Below are positions 35,676 to 47,263 of a DNA stretch of 64,000 nt, piece after piece. The stretch lies in contig CM053813.1 in NCBI GenBank assembly GCA_028671895.1, positions 45,106,501 through 45,170,500 of the forward strand. Reading direction: 5' to 3'. The notes beneath the pieces are model-generated. The model was given only the letters and a program-made list of their open reading frames with translations, was not told the DNA's origin and searched no databases. Made by a program: the position numbers and the translations under genes. This DNA is from Oenanthe sinensis. Its lineage: Eukaryota > Streptophyta > Magnoliopsida > Apiales > Apiaceae. Within the stretch, counting starts at the first letter, position 1. Each line of letters opens with the position of its first letter.

Positions 35676-37535
35676 ATAAACTTACATTGTGATTCTTCAA
35701 AACGTCCCCTATATCTTTTGGTAACCACAATCTACTATGTTTTCCAGGCTCGTCAGGAGCATTGTTACGTGCAACATTCCTTCCCACATCCCGGAGCAGA
35801 TCATGCATCTCCAGGATATTTCTATCATTCACTGTTAGTAGACATCTTTTCTTTAGAGTGTTAATTTTATCATCAGTGTAGGAATAATAAGTTTCCAATA
35901 CCTTAACCACCTCTTCTTTTTTCCGCCCGATGAAAAAACAAGCAATGTCAATGAATATTTTCTTAAGCACACGATCATCCAACTCTAAAGCATCCAAGCT
36001 AATTACAAGTTTTTCCTCAATACTGCTATTGGGATATTTTTGCAAATTCTCGATGTAAGATTTCCATCCTACCTCTTTTTTAGTCGACAAATGTGATCCA
36101 AATACCTGGAGAGCCAAAGGAAGCCCATCAGCAAGATGTAGGATGTCTTTAGTCAGGGCCAAAAGGTTGTTGGATGGCTCAGCCTTTTCAAATGCATATT
36201 TGGTAAATAGTTCCCGTGACTGATGATCATCCAACTCCTTTAACATGTATCGATACTTTGGTTCTACATCAACTTTATCCAGCATCTCTTCATCCCTTGT
36301 AGTTATAATAACTACACTCCCAGAAGCAAATGATCCTGCTAAATTTTCATATTGTTCAGGTTCATATATATCATCAATAAGAACCAGAACTTTTGCTGAG
36401 CTAATCCTCTCTCTTATGTAATTAATTCCTTGGTCAACATTTTTAACCTCGACTTTTTTTGTAGTATTAAGAACATCATTAAGTAGTTGTTCTTGTAAAG
36501 ATACTAGGCCTTTTGCTGTCTTTGCATTCTCCCTGACGTCAGCGAGGAAGCAGCTTCCCTTGAAGTTTCTTCCTCCCAGGAGTTGATTAAAAAGAGCTTT
36601 GGCAAGAGTTGTTTTGCCCACACCACCCATACCATAAATACCGAATTTAATGACACCTTTTGTGTCACTGCTCAATAATGTTGTTATGGCTTCCACGCGA
36701 GAATCCAATCCGACTGGATATTTGGGGACTTTTAAAGTGTTGGGATTTATTTTGCGTAGAAGCTCATCAACAATTTCTTTGATAATATAAGCTTCAGACC
36801 TGCAATGAAATTCTTATTTATGAAATAATTTCACGTTAAGATGGATAAATGACTAGAACCCCTGTTTTGTTAAATATTTTCTTATTCCAATATTTATTTA
36901 ATTGTTAATATATATAAGCATACATAATATATATAGATGGAAGAGGCAAGCAAACCTGAAAATATATGAATAAGTGAAACTTACTTGTTTCCATCAATTT
37001 CTTTTCCTGACTTATTGGCAACTTGTTTCAGCGAACGGCGCCAACCTTTGACTCTTTGACGCCAATCCTTGACTCTTTCAAACCAAACCTTGATTCTTTC
37101 ATTCCGACCGTCTTTTACCATTTCAGCCGCAAAACGAGATTCATGTTTTTCAAAAGCTTGTTTAAAAGTCCCCGTTTGGTATCGCACAATACCTGGTTTA
37201 ATGTTGTAAAACACAGGAATAACCAATCTGCCCATTGTTTGGTTACAATTGAAGATCTCTTCAAGCTCACTAAGGCACCAAGCTGAAGAAGCATAGTTTT
37301 CCGAGAAGACAACAATGTAAGCCTTGGATTCCTGAATAGCTAGGCGCAATGCGTCTGAGATATCATCTCCGCTCCTTAGCTCAGGCTCATCCTTAAATGT
37401 TTGAATACCAGAGCCAACCAGGGCAAAGTACAAATGACTTGTGAAATTATTTCGAGTGTCCTCACCGCGGAAGCTCAAGAAAACGTCCCAGCCAGTAGGA
37501 GTGGAGGATGGAGGTTGAGAACTTGTAGAAGCCAT
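30707..37535 (-). CDS. TNL-A: intact TIR-NB-ARC-LRR-C-JID immune receptor
   Basis: This is a five-exon model: 36985-37535, 35686-36799, 35064-35366, 33590-34972 and 30707-31183, joining in frame to 1275 aa. TIR is at about 15-180, with FLSFRGEDTR and the putative NADase Glu90 in WCLSEL. The NB-ARC has P-loop GMGGVGKTT (240-248), kinase-2 KVLVLIDDI (320-328), IITTRDEE, GLPLAL (409), FIDIACFFIG and MHD (515-517). A linker covers 556-656 and the LRRs 657-1117, with four nearly identical 44-residue repeats. The C-JID-like domain is 1118-1275 (LLPNQSHNFMGLILCF, VIVPKSIFSV, GIHLLYNTE). Introns 2-4 are phase 0 and intron 1 is phase 2. The fourth intron is 2.4 kb and holds a long-TIR element. The stop at 30707-30709 results from a missing base relative to the paralogous exons. 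It is probably a cytoplasmic or nuclear effector sensor signalling through EDS1, by family analogy. Confidence 0.85.
31735..32788. mobile_element. Non-autonomous Mutator-type element with long TIRs in TNL-A intron 4
   Basis: The left 200-250 bases (from ggtcatggtccctgacaa) are matched by the inverse of the right end (ggtcatgtccttgacag). The match continues through aatggaat, ggtc/acagatttaaa, gaaaagggacttttat and gacatat(g/a)tt. Such long, imperfect terminal inverted repeats and about 1 kb of total length fit a non-autonomous Mutator-like element. A 9-base target duplication could not be confirmed. No transposase is encoded. The flanking intron DNA is AT-rich and otherwise featureless. Confidence 0.65.
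32789..33589. other. AT-rich part of TNL-A intron 4
   Basis: No gene or element was recognised between the long-TIR element and the LRR exon donor at 33589-33590. Confidence 0.5.
33740..34270 (-). repeat. Four 132-bp tandem repeats within the TNL-A LRR exon
   Basis: The motif ttttcaaattaggaggaa recurs at about 33842, 33974, 34106 and 34238, a strict period of 132 bases. It encodes 44 residues containing PPNLK, CSSLERLPDLSNLKQLE and LNGC. Copies differ at only a few residues, such as AGE, ANE and AND in the middle. Each copy spans two LRRs. Confidence 0.9.
35592..35674. repeat. (TA)n microsatellite in TNL-A intron 2
   Basis: A run of TA with a few TATG interruptions starts six bases beyond the donor GTAAGT (35680-35685) and continues for about 80 bases. 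Its length is likely to vary between alleles. Confidence 0.9.
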
Positions 37536-38401
37536 TAGTCTACTAATAAAACCAGAAGATCAGGCACAATATGAAGAGGAAGATGAGTAGAGTCAGATCT
37601 GAATGTATATGTGATTCTTGGAGTAGAGTCAGATCTGAAGATGAGTAGAGGAAGTCAACAACAACCACATATGTTTGGGCAGAAGCTTTAGTTTACTAAA
37701 GTATAAAGCTTTATTCAGGGTACATTTTGTAGACTTTCAAAAGTTTGGATATTTTATTTAAATTTTAGAAATCTATTAAAATTTGGGTGTATTTAGTTAA
37801 GATTTTAATATGCCTTTTGTTAATTTAATGGTATGTAATAGATTTTAAAAATTTTAGGTGTTCAATTTAAATTTAAAATAATTTTAAAAAATGAGGATAT
37901 TTAATATGAATTATGAATGATTTAAATTTAATGCTATTAAAAAAATTATTAACTTTGAAGAATTTTAGAAATTTATAAATTCTGTTAATTTTAAATATAT
38001 CTTAAAAATTTTGAAATCACAACTGAAAAATAGAAAAAAATAGTTAATTTCTACAACATGTTTCAAAATACCATAACTGCTTCCTAAATATAATTTCTCT
38101 GAAACATCGATTTCAGTAGGTATTATTTAAAATTAATTAATTACATCAAGCACCTGAAATAAAAATAGAATTAATAAGAGTTCAACAGTACAAAAACATA
38201 TGCAAGTGATATCGATGACAGTATAAATTAGGTTGTAACATGTACAAGTCCATGAATAATATAGATGAGTTAATTTACCATGAACTATTCGGCTACAAAT
38301 GCAAGCACTGGCAACAATCCTGATTCAAGTAAGCAGCAAACAAATGCATTACAAATAGAAATGCTTTACTCGCCACTTTCACGTGCCCAAAAGTATTTTT
38401 T
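37536..38401. other. Region between TNL-B and TNL-A
   Basis: Upstream of the TNL-A start codon a sequence of about 20 bases (gagtagagtcagatctgaa) is repeated at 37585-37603 and 37620-37638. This is presumably 5' UTR or promoter DNA. No convincing TATA box was found. The rest is AT-rich non-coding DNA. Confidence 0.45.
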
Positions 38402-41400
38402 TCAGTTCTTGTCACTTATCAAATGTTTCAATCCTTTAAAAGGGTAGCTTCTTTCATCTTCTACATTGACATGCTCCTCCGTCATTGCAATCTCCGTTTT
38501 ATACAGTAGATGGATACCAAAAATTTATAGGCAATATTGTCAAGTTACAGCAGTCAACAATATTCAGACTTTTCAGTGCTCTCAAGTTGCAAATGCAAAC
38601 TTCCAATTGATATGTGAACCTCTTCCAAGCCTTTACAGCCTTCAAGTTTTAAAGTTTCAAGACATGGCAACCTAGTGAAATCTGGAGTCGTAATCAAATC
38701 TAGAGAATTGACATGTTTAGAGTCTTTAAGTTTTCAAAAACTTGGAAATCCTGTAAATATGAGTGCAATCAGGAAAAAATATTTGACTAAAATTTATATA
38801 AATTCCAAGATATGCAAGATATGTACTGACTACTAACAGTACCTACCATATTTAGCTCCCATAATGTTCTCAAATTGCTACGAGGCAATGCAAGAATAAC
38901 AAGTTTCTGTGGGTAAAATTCATAAGGCAAACACTTCAAAGGACAAAAGTCCCAATAGAGCCACCTTAAATCTTCAAAGGTATGTTCGAAGCTTCCAGTG
39001 AGACATACATTTTTTAGGTACAGAAATCTTAGTCTACTCATCCTTGTAAATGTTTCCGCAGGAAATGATACTCCTCCCCGAAGTGCATCCTGGCAGCAAA
39101 AGTAGGTAAGGATGATACCTTCAATTGCATTTGTTCCCTAAAACAGATAAAAGAGATGTGATAAATGTTTTACAAATAAATTTATGAGAGAAAAGAAGGT
39201 AGAGAGATTACATGTATCTTATATAAATAAAGTCTTGTAAAACCATTATACGAATTTTAAACTACTATTAGATATATGATGTATAAATTCACTCGATAAA
39301 GAAACCATCTTAAGCTACAATCTATATCAAATTTACTTGATAAACAGATAAATATACTACAGAATCCATATGTAATATATAGCTTATGCTCCACAAGTAT
39401 AAAATTCACTTAGAACAGAAATAACATTCAATAAAACTAGGAATATAATTCATGTAGTTTGTAGCTTAATTAATTTGTGTTTTAACACATGTCTATACAT
39501 CTTGAAATTACCTTAACATTTCTCAGTATGTCACATATATCTTTTGACACCCACAATCGACTATGCTTTCCAGGCTCATTAGGGAAGTTGTTGCACGCAA
39601 TTTCCCTTCCCATATCTCGAAGCAGATCATGCATTTCCAACTCATCTCTATCATTGATGGTTAGTAAACATCTTTTCTTAAGAATGTCTATATTATGATA
39701 GACGAACGTATAATAAGTTTCCATTATTTGTATAACCTGTTCTTTCTTACTTCCGATGAAGAAACAAGCAATATCTAGAAACATATCCTGCAACATAGGG
39801 TCAACCAATTTCAATGCATCAAAGCTAATCAAAAGTTTTTTCTCAAGATCATCAATGGAAACTCGTTTCAGTTTGTCGATGTACCATCTCCATCCTTCCT
39901 TAGATTGGTTAGTCAAGTTCGAGCCAAAAACCTTTAAAGCCAATGGAAGCCCTCCTACACGTTCTAGAATTTCTTCGGACAGTTTCATAAACGTCTTGGA
40001 TATTTTATTATTTCCAAATGCATGTCGGGTAAAAAGTTGTCGTGAGTCAGAATCGTCTAGTTCATTTACCTTGTATCTGCCTTCTACTTTAATTGAATCC
40101 AGTAGATCTTCATTTCTTGTTGTTATTATGATTATGCTCCCCAAAGCAAATGTTCCTAAATATTCTAGTGGTATTGGGTTGTCCAAATCGTCAATAACAA
40201 CTAAAACTTTTATTGAACAGATTCTGACTCTTATCATCTCAACTCCTTGGTCAACATTGTCAATGTTAATGTTCTTACATCTAAGAACATCATTAATAAG
40301 TTGTTGTTGCAAATATACTAGGCCTCTTTCTGTTCCTGAAAGCTCCCTAACGTTTGCTAGGAAGCAGCTTCCTTGAAACCTGTTATAATTTTGGTTATAC
40401 ACGGCTTTGGCTAGAGTGGTTTTGCCAACTCCGCCCATACCATGTATACCTATCCTAAGAACACCTTCTGCAGTACTGCTCAACAATGCTGTCAAGCTTT
40501 TTACACGAGAATCCAACCCAACTGGATATTTGGCAACATCCAAAGTCATGGGATTTATTTCAAGTAATAGCCGATCAACAATTTTATTGATAATATCAAC
40601 TTCAGACCTGCAGTTTAAATTGTTTTTAGCTATAACAGAGCGTCAGAGCATAAGATCTTTATTAGTAAGATTAGATAGATAAAAAATATAAGTAAACAGT
40701 TTAAGATGCCCAGACTTGACGATTCTTTCTTGTCAATTGGGTAAAAGTTATTTGCCATTTGTTAAATCTTTCCTATTATTATGATTTTCTGATCACTTTT
40801 CATCTAACCTACAAATTCATATGTGACCTTAGATAAGGTATGGAATATTGTAGACAATGAAGGAAGATGATTATGAAATAAGCTTAAAAAAATTAAAATC
40901 AACAGGGTGGATGTTTAGCACAACGGAATTAGATTATAAGGAATGATAATTTTGTTGAAAATCAAGTAAACATATACGCAAGCCAAAGACAACAAAAATG
41001 TAATTGCTTACCGATTTTTACTGACGTGGTATCCCAGAAGCCTCCCCGCACTCGTCAGAGTAACACGCCACTTGTCTAACCTATCCGGATCAAAACAAGT
41101 TGCATGTTTTTCCAAAGCTTCATAAAAACTCCCGGTCTGATGGCGTACAGTCAATGGTTCAATGTTGTAAAATACAGGAAGAACCAATCTACCCATTGAT
41201 TTGTAACATCCGAGTATCTCTACAAGCTCGTCAAGGCACCATCTCGAAGAAGCATAGTTTTCTGAGAAAACAATAACGTAAGTCTTGGCTTCCCGCATAG
41301 CTTGGAGCAATGCGTCTGAGATTACTTCTCCGTGGCGGTGATCATCCCTAAATGTTCGAATACCAGTGCGATGTAGAGCAGTGTATAGATGATCAGTAAA

Positions 41401-41508
41401 TGTATATCGTGTATCGATACTGCATAAGCTTAATTAAATGTCCCATCGAGTAGGGGGTGAAGTTGAAGCAGAAGTGGATAGAGTTTGACTGCAACTTGTA
41501 GAAGCCAT
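38402..41508 (-). pseudogene. TNL-B: TIR-NB-ARC-LRR pseudogene
   Basis: The exon layout matches TNL-A. The TIR exon is 41012-41508, with a nonsense TAA at 41434-41436 where the family has the Phe of FLSFRG, and a degraded SFRGED motif. The NB-ARC exon is 39512-40607, fully open, with GMGGVGKTT, VLVVIDDL, IITTRNED, GLPLAL, FLDIACFFIG and MHD in LEMHDLL. The linker exon is 38847-39137 (97 codons, open). The LRR exon begins at 38750, has a one-base deletion after NMS, then an internal collapse. It runs from the first LRRs into a C-JID tail (GIHLLYKTE) and ends at TGA 38402-38404. The whole C-JID body is missing. It cannot make a full TNL but might make a truncated NB-ARC protein. Confidence 0.8.
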
Positions 41509-41712
41509 TAAATCATAGTACACTGGATCAAAGACAAATAAATAATGAGCATTGAGATTGCAAAAGCGATCACTTCTAAGTACACTTCAAATGGTAGAAC
41601 TATTAGTTCACTCAATCGATGTGACAATTAAGATGTATAAAAACGAAGATTAAAATAAGATGTGAAAAACTAAATATATGTAATAAATGGAAGATAATTA
41701 ACAAAGACTCCG

Positions 41713-41935
41713 AGGTGGTTTGGTTGACAGACATATAATTTGAAATTTATAGGAAGTGATTATTTATAAAGTTGTTTAGTTAGTAATATTATGGTAACTT
41801 GCACTTTCTGAGAAGTTACAATACCCACATAATGTATAATGTAGGATGTTGCTTACACACCCCTTCTATGATAACTTGCATTTCTAAGAAATACAACTTC
41901 CTCTTTTCAACCAAACAACCTTTTTAACTTCACAT
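41713..41935. mobile_element. Probable MITE related to the 22.5-kb element
   Basis: The left end (gaggtggtttggttgacaga) and the inverse of the right end (aaaggttgtttggttgaaaa) form a short inverted repeat around about 220 bases without an ORF. The same gtttggttg ends occur at 22.5-22.8 kb. It lies about 200 bases upstream of the TNL-B start codon, in the former promoter. The target duplication is unclear. Confidence 0.5.
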
Positions 41936-42639
41936 GAATTTCATATAGGTATTAGATATCCAGATATTATAACTTTCTATGGAAATGAATATCCATATAC
42001 AACCAAAAAATTTAGCAAAAAAAGGGTTAAATCTCAAAGTGATCACTGAACTGAAAGACATATATCAAATATGTGATTCTAATTATCGGGGTCTTGTTTG
42101 TACCACTATAGTCGAGAGTAATGACAGTGCCGTTAGTCGACTTATTGACTTGACGGAAAAATTATTAAAAGGAACTGTCTAACAAACGTCACTGTCAAAC
42201 TAATTTGTTTGACAGTACCGTTTTAATCATTTTGTTTTAAATTTATAAATTAGTTTTTTATTGCTAAATAAAATTATGATAACAACTAATAAAGTATAAA
42301 ATATAAATAATTAGGTAAATATTAAATTCATAATATATAACTATTAATAATACTTTTAAAATAATATAACTTATATTTTTTTTATAGTTTTGGGACTAAT
42401 GAAATAAAAAATGTTAAAAAAGTATGATTTTTTAATGATAAAAAATGTTTAAAAAGTCTAATTTTTTATGTTAAAAAATGTTTTTTTTAAAAATCATTTT
42501 TTTGCTAATTGAAAATGGTTAATTCGTACATAAACTCAAAAAGAAAAATTGAGATTTAAAAAATAATATCTTTTTATCTTTTTAAATAAAAAATTCATGT
42601 ATAATTCAAAAATATATATATTGAGATCTAAGCATAACT
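41936..42639. other. Non-coding, no feature recognised
   Basis: Bases 41990-42230 are of even composition, with tgacagtgccgtta and its approximate inverse (aacggtactgtca) about 100 bases apart. The remainder is AT-rich. Confidence 0.4.
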
Positions 42640-43335
42640 ATAATTAATGGAGTCGATCGATGAAGATTACGTTATCATCAAAGTTGAAATTAGGGTTTAT
42701 TGATGGTACAATTGTGAAACCTGCAATTTCTTCTGCTATGTTCATGTATTGATCTCGCTGCAATGATATTATCACTTCCTGGATATTGAATACTGTTTCT
42801 CCTGAAATTCGTCAAAGTATCATGTATATGGATTCTGCTCATGATATTTGAAATGCCTTGCGAGTCGATTTGCTCACACTAATGTCCCTAAACTCTTTAA
42901 TCTCAAGAAGGAATTGGCTTACTTAAATCAAGGCAATCTGTCGATTTCTGCTTACTTTACTAGATTTCGTGCTCTTAGTGATGCACTAGAGACAATTCCT
43001 GATTTGCCTAAATGCACCTGCATCAAGTGTACTTGTCAAATAAACCTGAAACTTCAAAATTTCGTGAAGGCCAATATGTTGTCTCAGTTTCTGATGGGCC
43101 TCAATGATCAGTTTATTGTGGTTAGAAGACACATATCGATGATGTTCCCTTCTCTCTCTCTTAGTGAAACTTTTGGTATTCTTCTTCAAGAAGAACACCA
43201 GAGGGAGAAGCAACCTACTACAGGACTAATGAATGACAGCTCTGCTATGATTGTTAAGCAATACAATGAGTTTGAGAATCGTTCTACCAAAAATATCAAA
43301 AAATCTGCGGTTGATAAAGCTAATCTCCATATAAC
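42640..43335 (+). pseudogene. gag: Copia gag pseudogene
   Basis: The plus strand reads as a UBN2-type gag: KLKLGFIDGTIVKP, RCNDIITSWILNTVSPEIRQ, YMDSAHDI, RFAHTNVPKLFNLKKELAYL, LSISAYFTRFRALSDAL and QFLMGLNDQFIVVRRHISMM. Two TGA codons replace Trp (one before RCND, one in HDI-W-NAL), and frames shift near 42670 and 42870, so it is dead. It breaks off at a (TA)n run (43345-43415). No pol or LTR was found nearby, so it is an isolated fragment unrelated to the 1-9 kb element. Confidence 0.75.
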
Positions 43336-43339
43336 TTTT

Positions 43340-43344
<5 letters not shown>

Positions 43345-43415
<71 letters not shown>
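43345..43415. repeat. (TA)n microsatellite
   Basis: About 35 uninterrupted TA units terminate the gag pseudogene. Confidence 0.95.
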
Positions 43416-43420
<5 letters not shown>

Positions 43421-45971
43421 TTTGATTCATTATATTAGTATTTCAATTATTTTTGCATCATACATGCGTAAAATATTTTATTAGTGTTTGCCATTATTTG
43501 TGGACACACTTGTCCTAAATAACTAAAATCCTAAGATAAGTAAGCATTGGTTTGGGTAGGAATATATTTTCCGATAAATATTTAGATTTTCCATCAAGTT
43601 TTCCATAAATTGGTGGGAAGTAGTATAACATGTTTGGTGATTAGCATATGCAAAAGAGCAGAGAGCAGAGAGTACTTCTTCAAATTATTTGTTACGTTAA
43701 TTTCTCACATTTAATTTAACATGTATAAAAATAATAGTTTCATAAATACTTTTTCTAAATTTTTATTTTTAAATAAAAGGTTACCAAAAAAGCATAAATT
43801 TTTTATGGTTAGATAGTAAGTGTCCATCGAATAATTTTATTAATTAATAAGAAAATAGAATATTTTAAAATGTATTTTTATGTAAATAAACAAACACTGG
43901 TAATATGAAATGGAGGTAATGTAAAATGGTACTATTAATACTGCACTTATTAAAGTAAAGAATGTCAGGGGATGTATGGGGGAGAGTAAACATTCTTTTT
44001 GTTGTGGCAGTAATTGTGTTGGGTGCAACTATTCCCAAACCTTTCAGCTTTTTCACCAGAAAGGGCCTTGTCTTGTGGCCCATCTCTCTTCCTCCCCTCA
44101 ACGCCCACCGTATATAAATCACCACTAACATACGGTCAAGTATATAAGTTGATAATTTATACAATTATCATTGTTTTCTTACGTCTGATGTTTGGCTTTT
44201 CTGCACACAATTTCAAAGTGTTTTGATTATATAGTTAAAATAATTATTTTATTTTTTTAAATGAATAAAAATATATAACTTATACTAAAATTTATAAAAA
44301 GAGATTTTTAAAAATAATTATTTTAACTATACAAGATACATTAAATTACATGCAGAAAAATGAAACGATAATAAATATAGAAAATCAAAGGGAGTATAAG
44401 AAACCTGCATCTGCATGGTGGGCAAGGTGGGAGTGCGACGAACCCTGAAGTTATTGATTTATAATTAATATATGATATTTTAAATTTTAATCAATCATTT
44501 ACTAATACAAAATATAATTACACACATTCTGAGTTGTAAACTAACCAACCAAACTGGTGGACCATTTGATTCATGCATGTCCGCCGCTTAAACCATTCAA
44601 TCTAGTTTGGATCCCCGCCTGTTGTGTAAGAATCAAAATTAGATTTGTTCATACTTTAGAATAAGCAAATTGTGCACATATATGAATACTAAATTATAGC
44701 CAAAAAAGTGTTAGAAGATAGAAGAGTGACAAAGGCTAAAGAGATACACAACACACACACAATTAAGTCAAGATTCTCAGACTAGATATGTAGATTGAGA
44801 TAATCTTAGAGGGACCAAATAAATTTAAGTGAAGGGAGAGAATGAAGAGAAGCACACTGGTTGTCACAAAATTCCACACCTATCATGGCAAATAATTGAT
44901 GTTTCCTTGCTAAGTATTTTAGAGGTTGGACCTTGAATGCCCTTGTATACTTGCATTTGAGGGTTGCAGGATAAAGTATGCGTACATTATTTCCCTTGCT
45001 ATAATATTAAATTTATGATTCCGCAAGTTGAACTAATTTTAATCGGACGATCAAGCAGAAAAGTAACTTTAAATTTCATTCGGTTAAAAAAAATTAATCG
45101 ATTTCCGGGACCAATCAAAAGTAGAACGGGAAATTAAAAAAATCCAACATGTTTCCCTGGCTGTAATTTAATATTTTTTCAACTGTAATTCATAATATGG
45201 TGCAGGTTGATGGAACTTGTATATTTTTTTTATTGGCAGAATTTTTTCGTGCCTTTTAATTTAAGAACGTTATTTAGTACATATCATTAAAAGAAATGAT
45301 GGTGAAACTTCCATCAATATGCTAGCTGCAAAGGCATAATCACAATGATGGGTTGAGGTAATTGTAGTTAGTATAATACTGATTCGAATCCTCGTGATCA
45401 GGAGTGTTGATAATCCTCATATTTGTCAAATTAAAAGGCGACAATGAGGATGCGCTATCAAGCAACTTCTTTATAGGATTCTCGAAAGGTCAAATGTGTT
45501 AATTATATCTTCACCATTACAGGAATGTAGAGAGTTATTTGAACTGTGTTGTCAAATCATTGACTTGTTCTACTTGAAGTCTTGATCGGAAACCCTTTTT
45601 TAACCTCTATTCTCAATCATATGGAATAGAAATGAGGAAATACAGATACGAATAATCTACAATCTATATTAAATTTACATTCGAACCCATTAATACATAT
45701 ACTATTTTGATTCTCAATAATTGGATGATATATAATGAGAATAATTAAACTAAAATAAAAGTTAATTTTTTTTGTACGTTTTATCTTCTATATTTTTTAG
45801 CTAAGTTGTTTAGATATTAATTTTGGATAAAATGGAATACAAGTCTCATATCAACGTTGTAAACGAAGAGGAATGTAACTCTGACTTAAAACTAGAGGAC
45901 ATGAGAATCAAATTAACGGGACAGAACAACCCTGTCAAAATTCATCGTTCAGCAACCAAAGTAAATTAATA
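43416..45971. other. Intergenic DNA without a recognised gene
   Basis: The region has mixed AT-rich and moderate composition. Several short frames exist on both strands, but none shows a domain or splice context. A segment with a tRNA box-B-like string (gattcgaatcct, about 45382) was considered as a SINE but lacks a recognisable box A or tail. Confidence 0.4.
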
Positions 45972-47263
45972 TCACATGGGTAGCAAATTAAGAACACGAT
46001 AAGTTTTATGGTAAGTCTCATCAAAGGTTTGCATCATCATCTTTGGCATCTCGAGTAGATTTAACACTAGTTTGGTCATCATCCTGACCAACCCATTAGC
46101 CATAACTTCCACAGCATTCATAACAACCATGTCTGTAGTATCACCATGTGAACCAGCATCAACCTCATCTTCAGCATACATACGAGAAATGTACAGTATC
46201 CCACCGCCTAGGAGTCCATCCTTGTTTTGTCCAGCCATTAAATGCCATCTATAAGAAGGGTGATCTACCTCTTTCTCAACCTTATAAGGGATCAAGCTAA
46301 GTAACTGGGGGCAAGCACCAACAATATGTTTCGGAGAGAGGCAGAACACACATTACAGGAATGGCTGGTATAGAACATGGACTAGCACAATATCATCAAT
46401 AAGGTTAGCAAAAATAGACAGTTTGATAATGCTAGGTCTAGGGTCCAAAACTCATATGGTAAGCAACATTTCGGCTTCCGGGACGGGCTCACGCTTGGTT
46501 ATGGCTGCAAAAGTAGTTGGATACAGGGCATCATGTTAGCCTATAGCTAATCTCACAAGATGCAAACCTTGAAAACTCCAATAAAGAAAAGAAATATTGA
46601 TAAACTTAACCCATATATATAGTTACTTGGTTGTTATTCTTGATATGACGAAACAAATGATTAAACACGAAGTAAAGTGTTCTTAATCTCAACAAAGTCA
46701 AACTCAATATCAACATTTCTAGGAAACCCATAACAACAATGTTTCCATGACAAAGAAGCATGTGTAAGAAATTCAATTGGGGGCTAACACATACAAATCC
46801 ATTTGCTCTAGGAAAGTTTACCACAGTGAGTTGACTCCTTAACAATTTTGTCAGTTAAATCGCAGGTAGTTGCTTGCTTCATCTCCAGGATAGGAATAAC
46901 ATAGCTAGGTCCCATAGGCGGAGTGATGAGAGACTTGTTGTGAGAGATAACCATGGGTAGTTTAGATCGAGACATGATTTCTTGGTATGTCGAAGAATCG
47001 AGCACAAATAGAGAAGGGCCGTAGTGCCTGAAGAGAAAAACAAACAAGTAAGTGTTTTTGAGAGAGCTTTTAATAGGAGCAAAAGATGGTTCTCTACCCA
47101 TGAACAAAGAGTTTGAATATAAACCCATATGATTCAATAGGCATACACTAGTGAAAAATTGAGGATAGGAATCGTCGGAGATCGGAGTACAAAGAGTAAA
47201 GTAAGAAAGAGAAAAAAGAGGGGAGGAGAGAGAAGAGAGGGAGTATAGTGAGTCGACTCTCAT
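45972..47263 (-). CDS. Unrecognised, probably interrupted minus-strand coding region
   Basis: Two minus-strand frames stand out by composition: 46808-47263 (MRVDSLYSLSSL ... KESTHCGKLS) and 45972-46349 (CLSPKHIVGACPQLLSLIPY ... MYAEDEVDAGSHGDTTDMVV). They lie in the same direction about 460 bases apart. The first could be an exon ending near CACTGTGGTAAACT, though that donor is weak. No known domain was recognised, and the intervening 46350-46807 has only broken frames. It may be a decayed gene, an unknown gene with further exons, or a captured gene fragment in a transposon. Confidence 0.3.

Noticed and set aside
39756..40376. A 206-codon plus-strand frame opposite the TNL-B NB-ARC exon
   Set aside because: It is a shadow of a conserved NB-ARC coding exon with all motifs in the minus frame.
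45340..45430. Possible SINE (gattcgaatcct)
   Set aside because: There is a single short match with no box A or target duplication.
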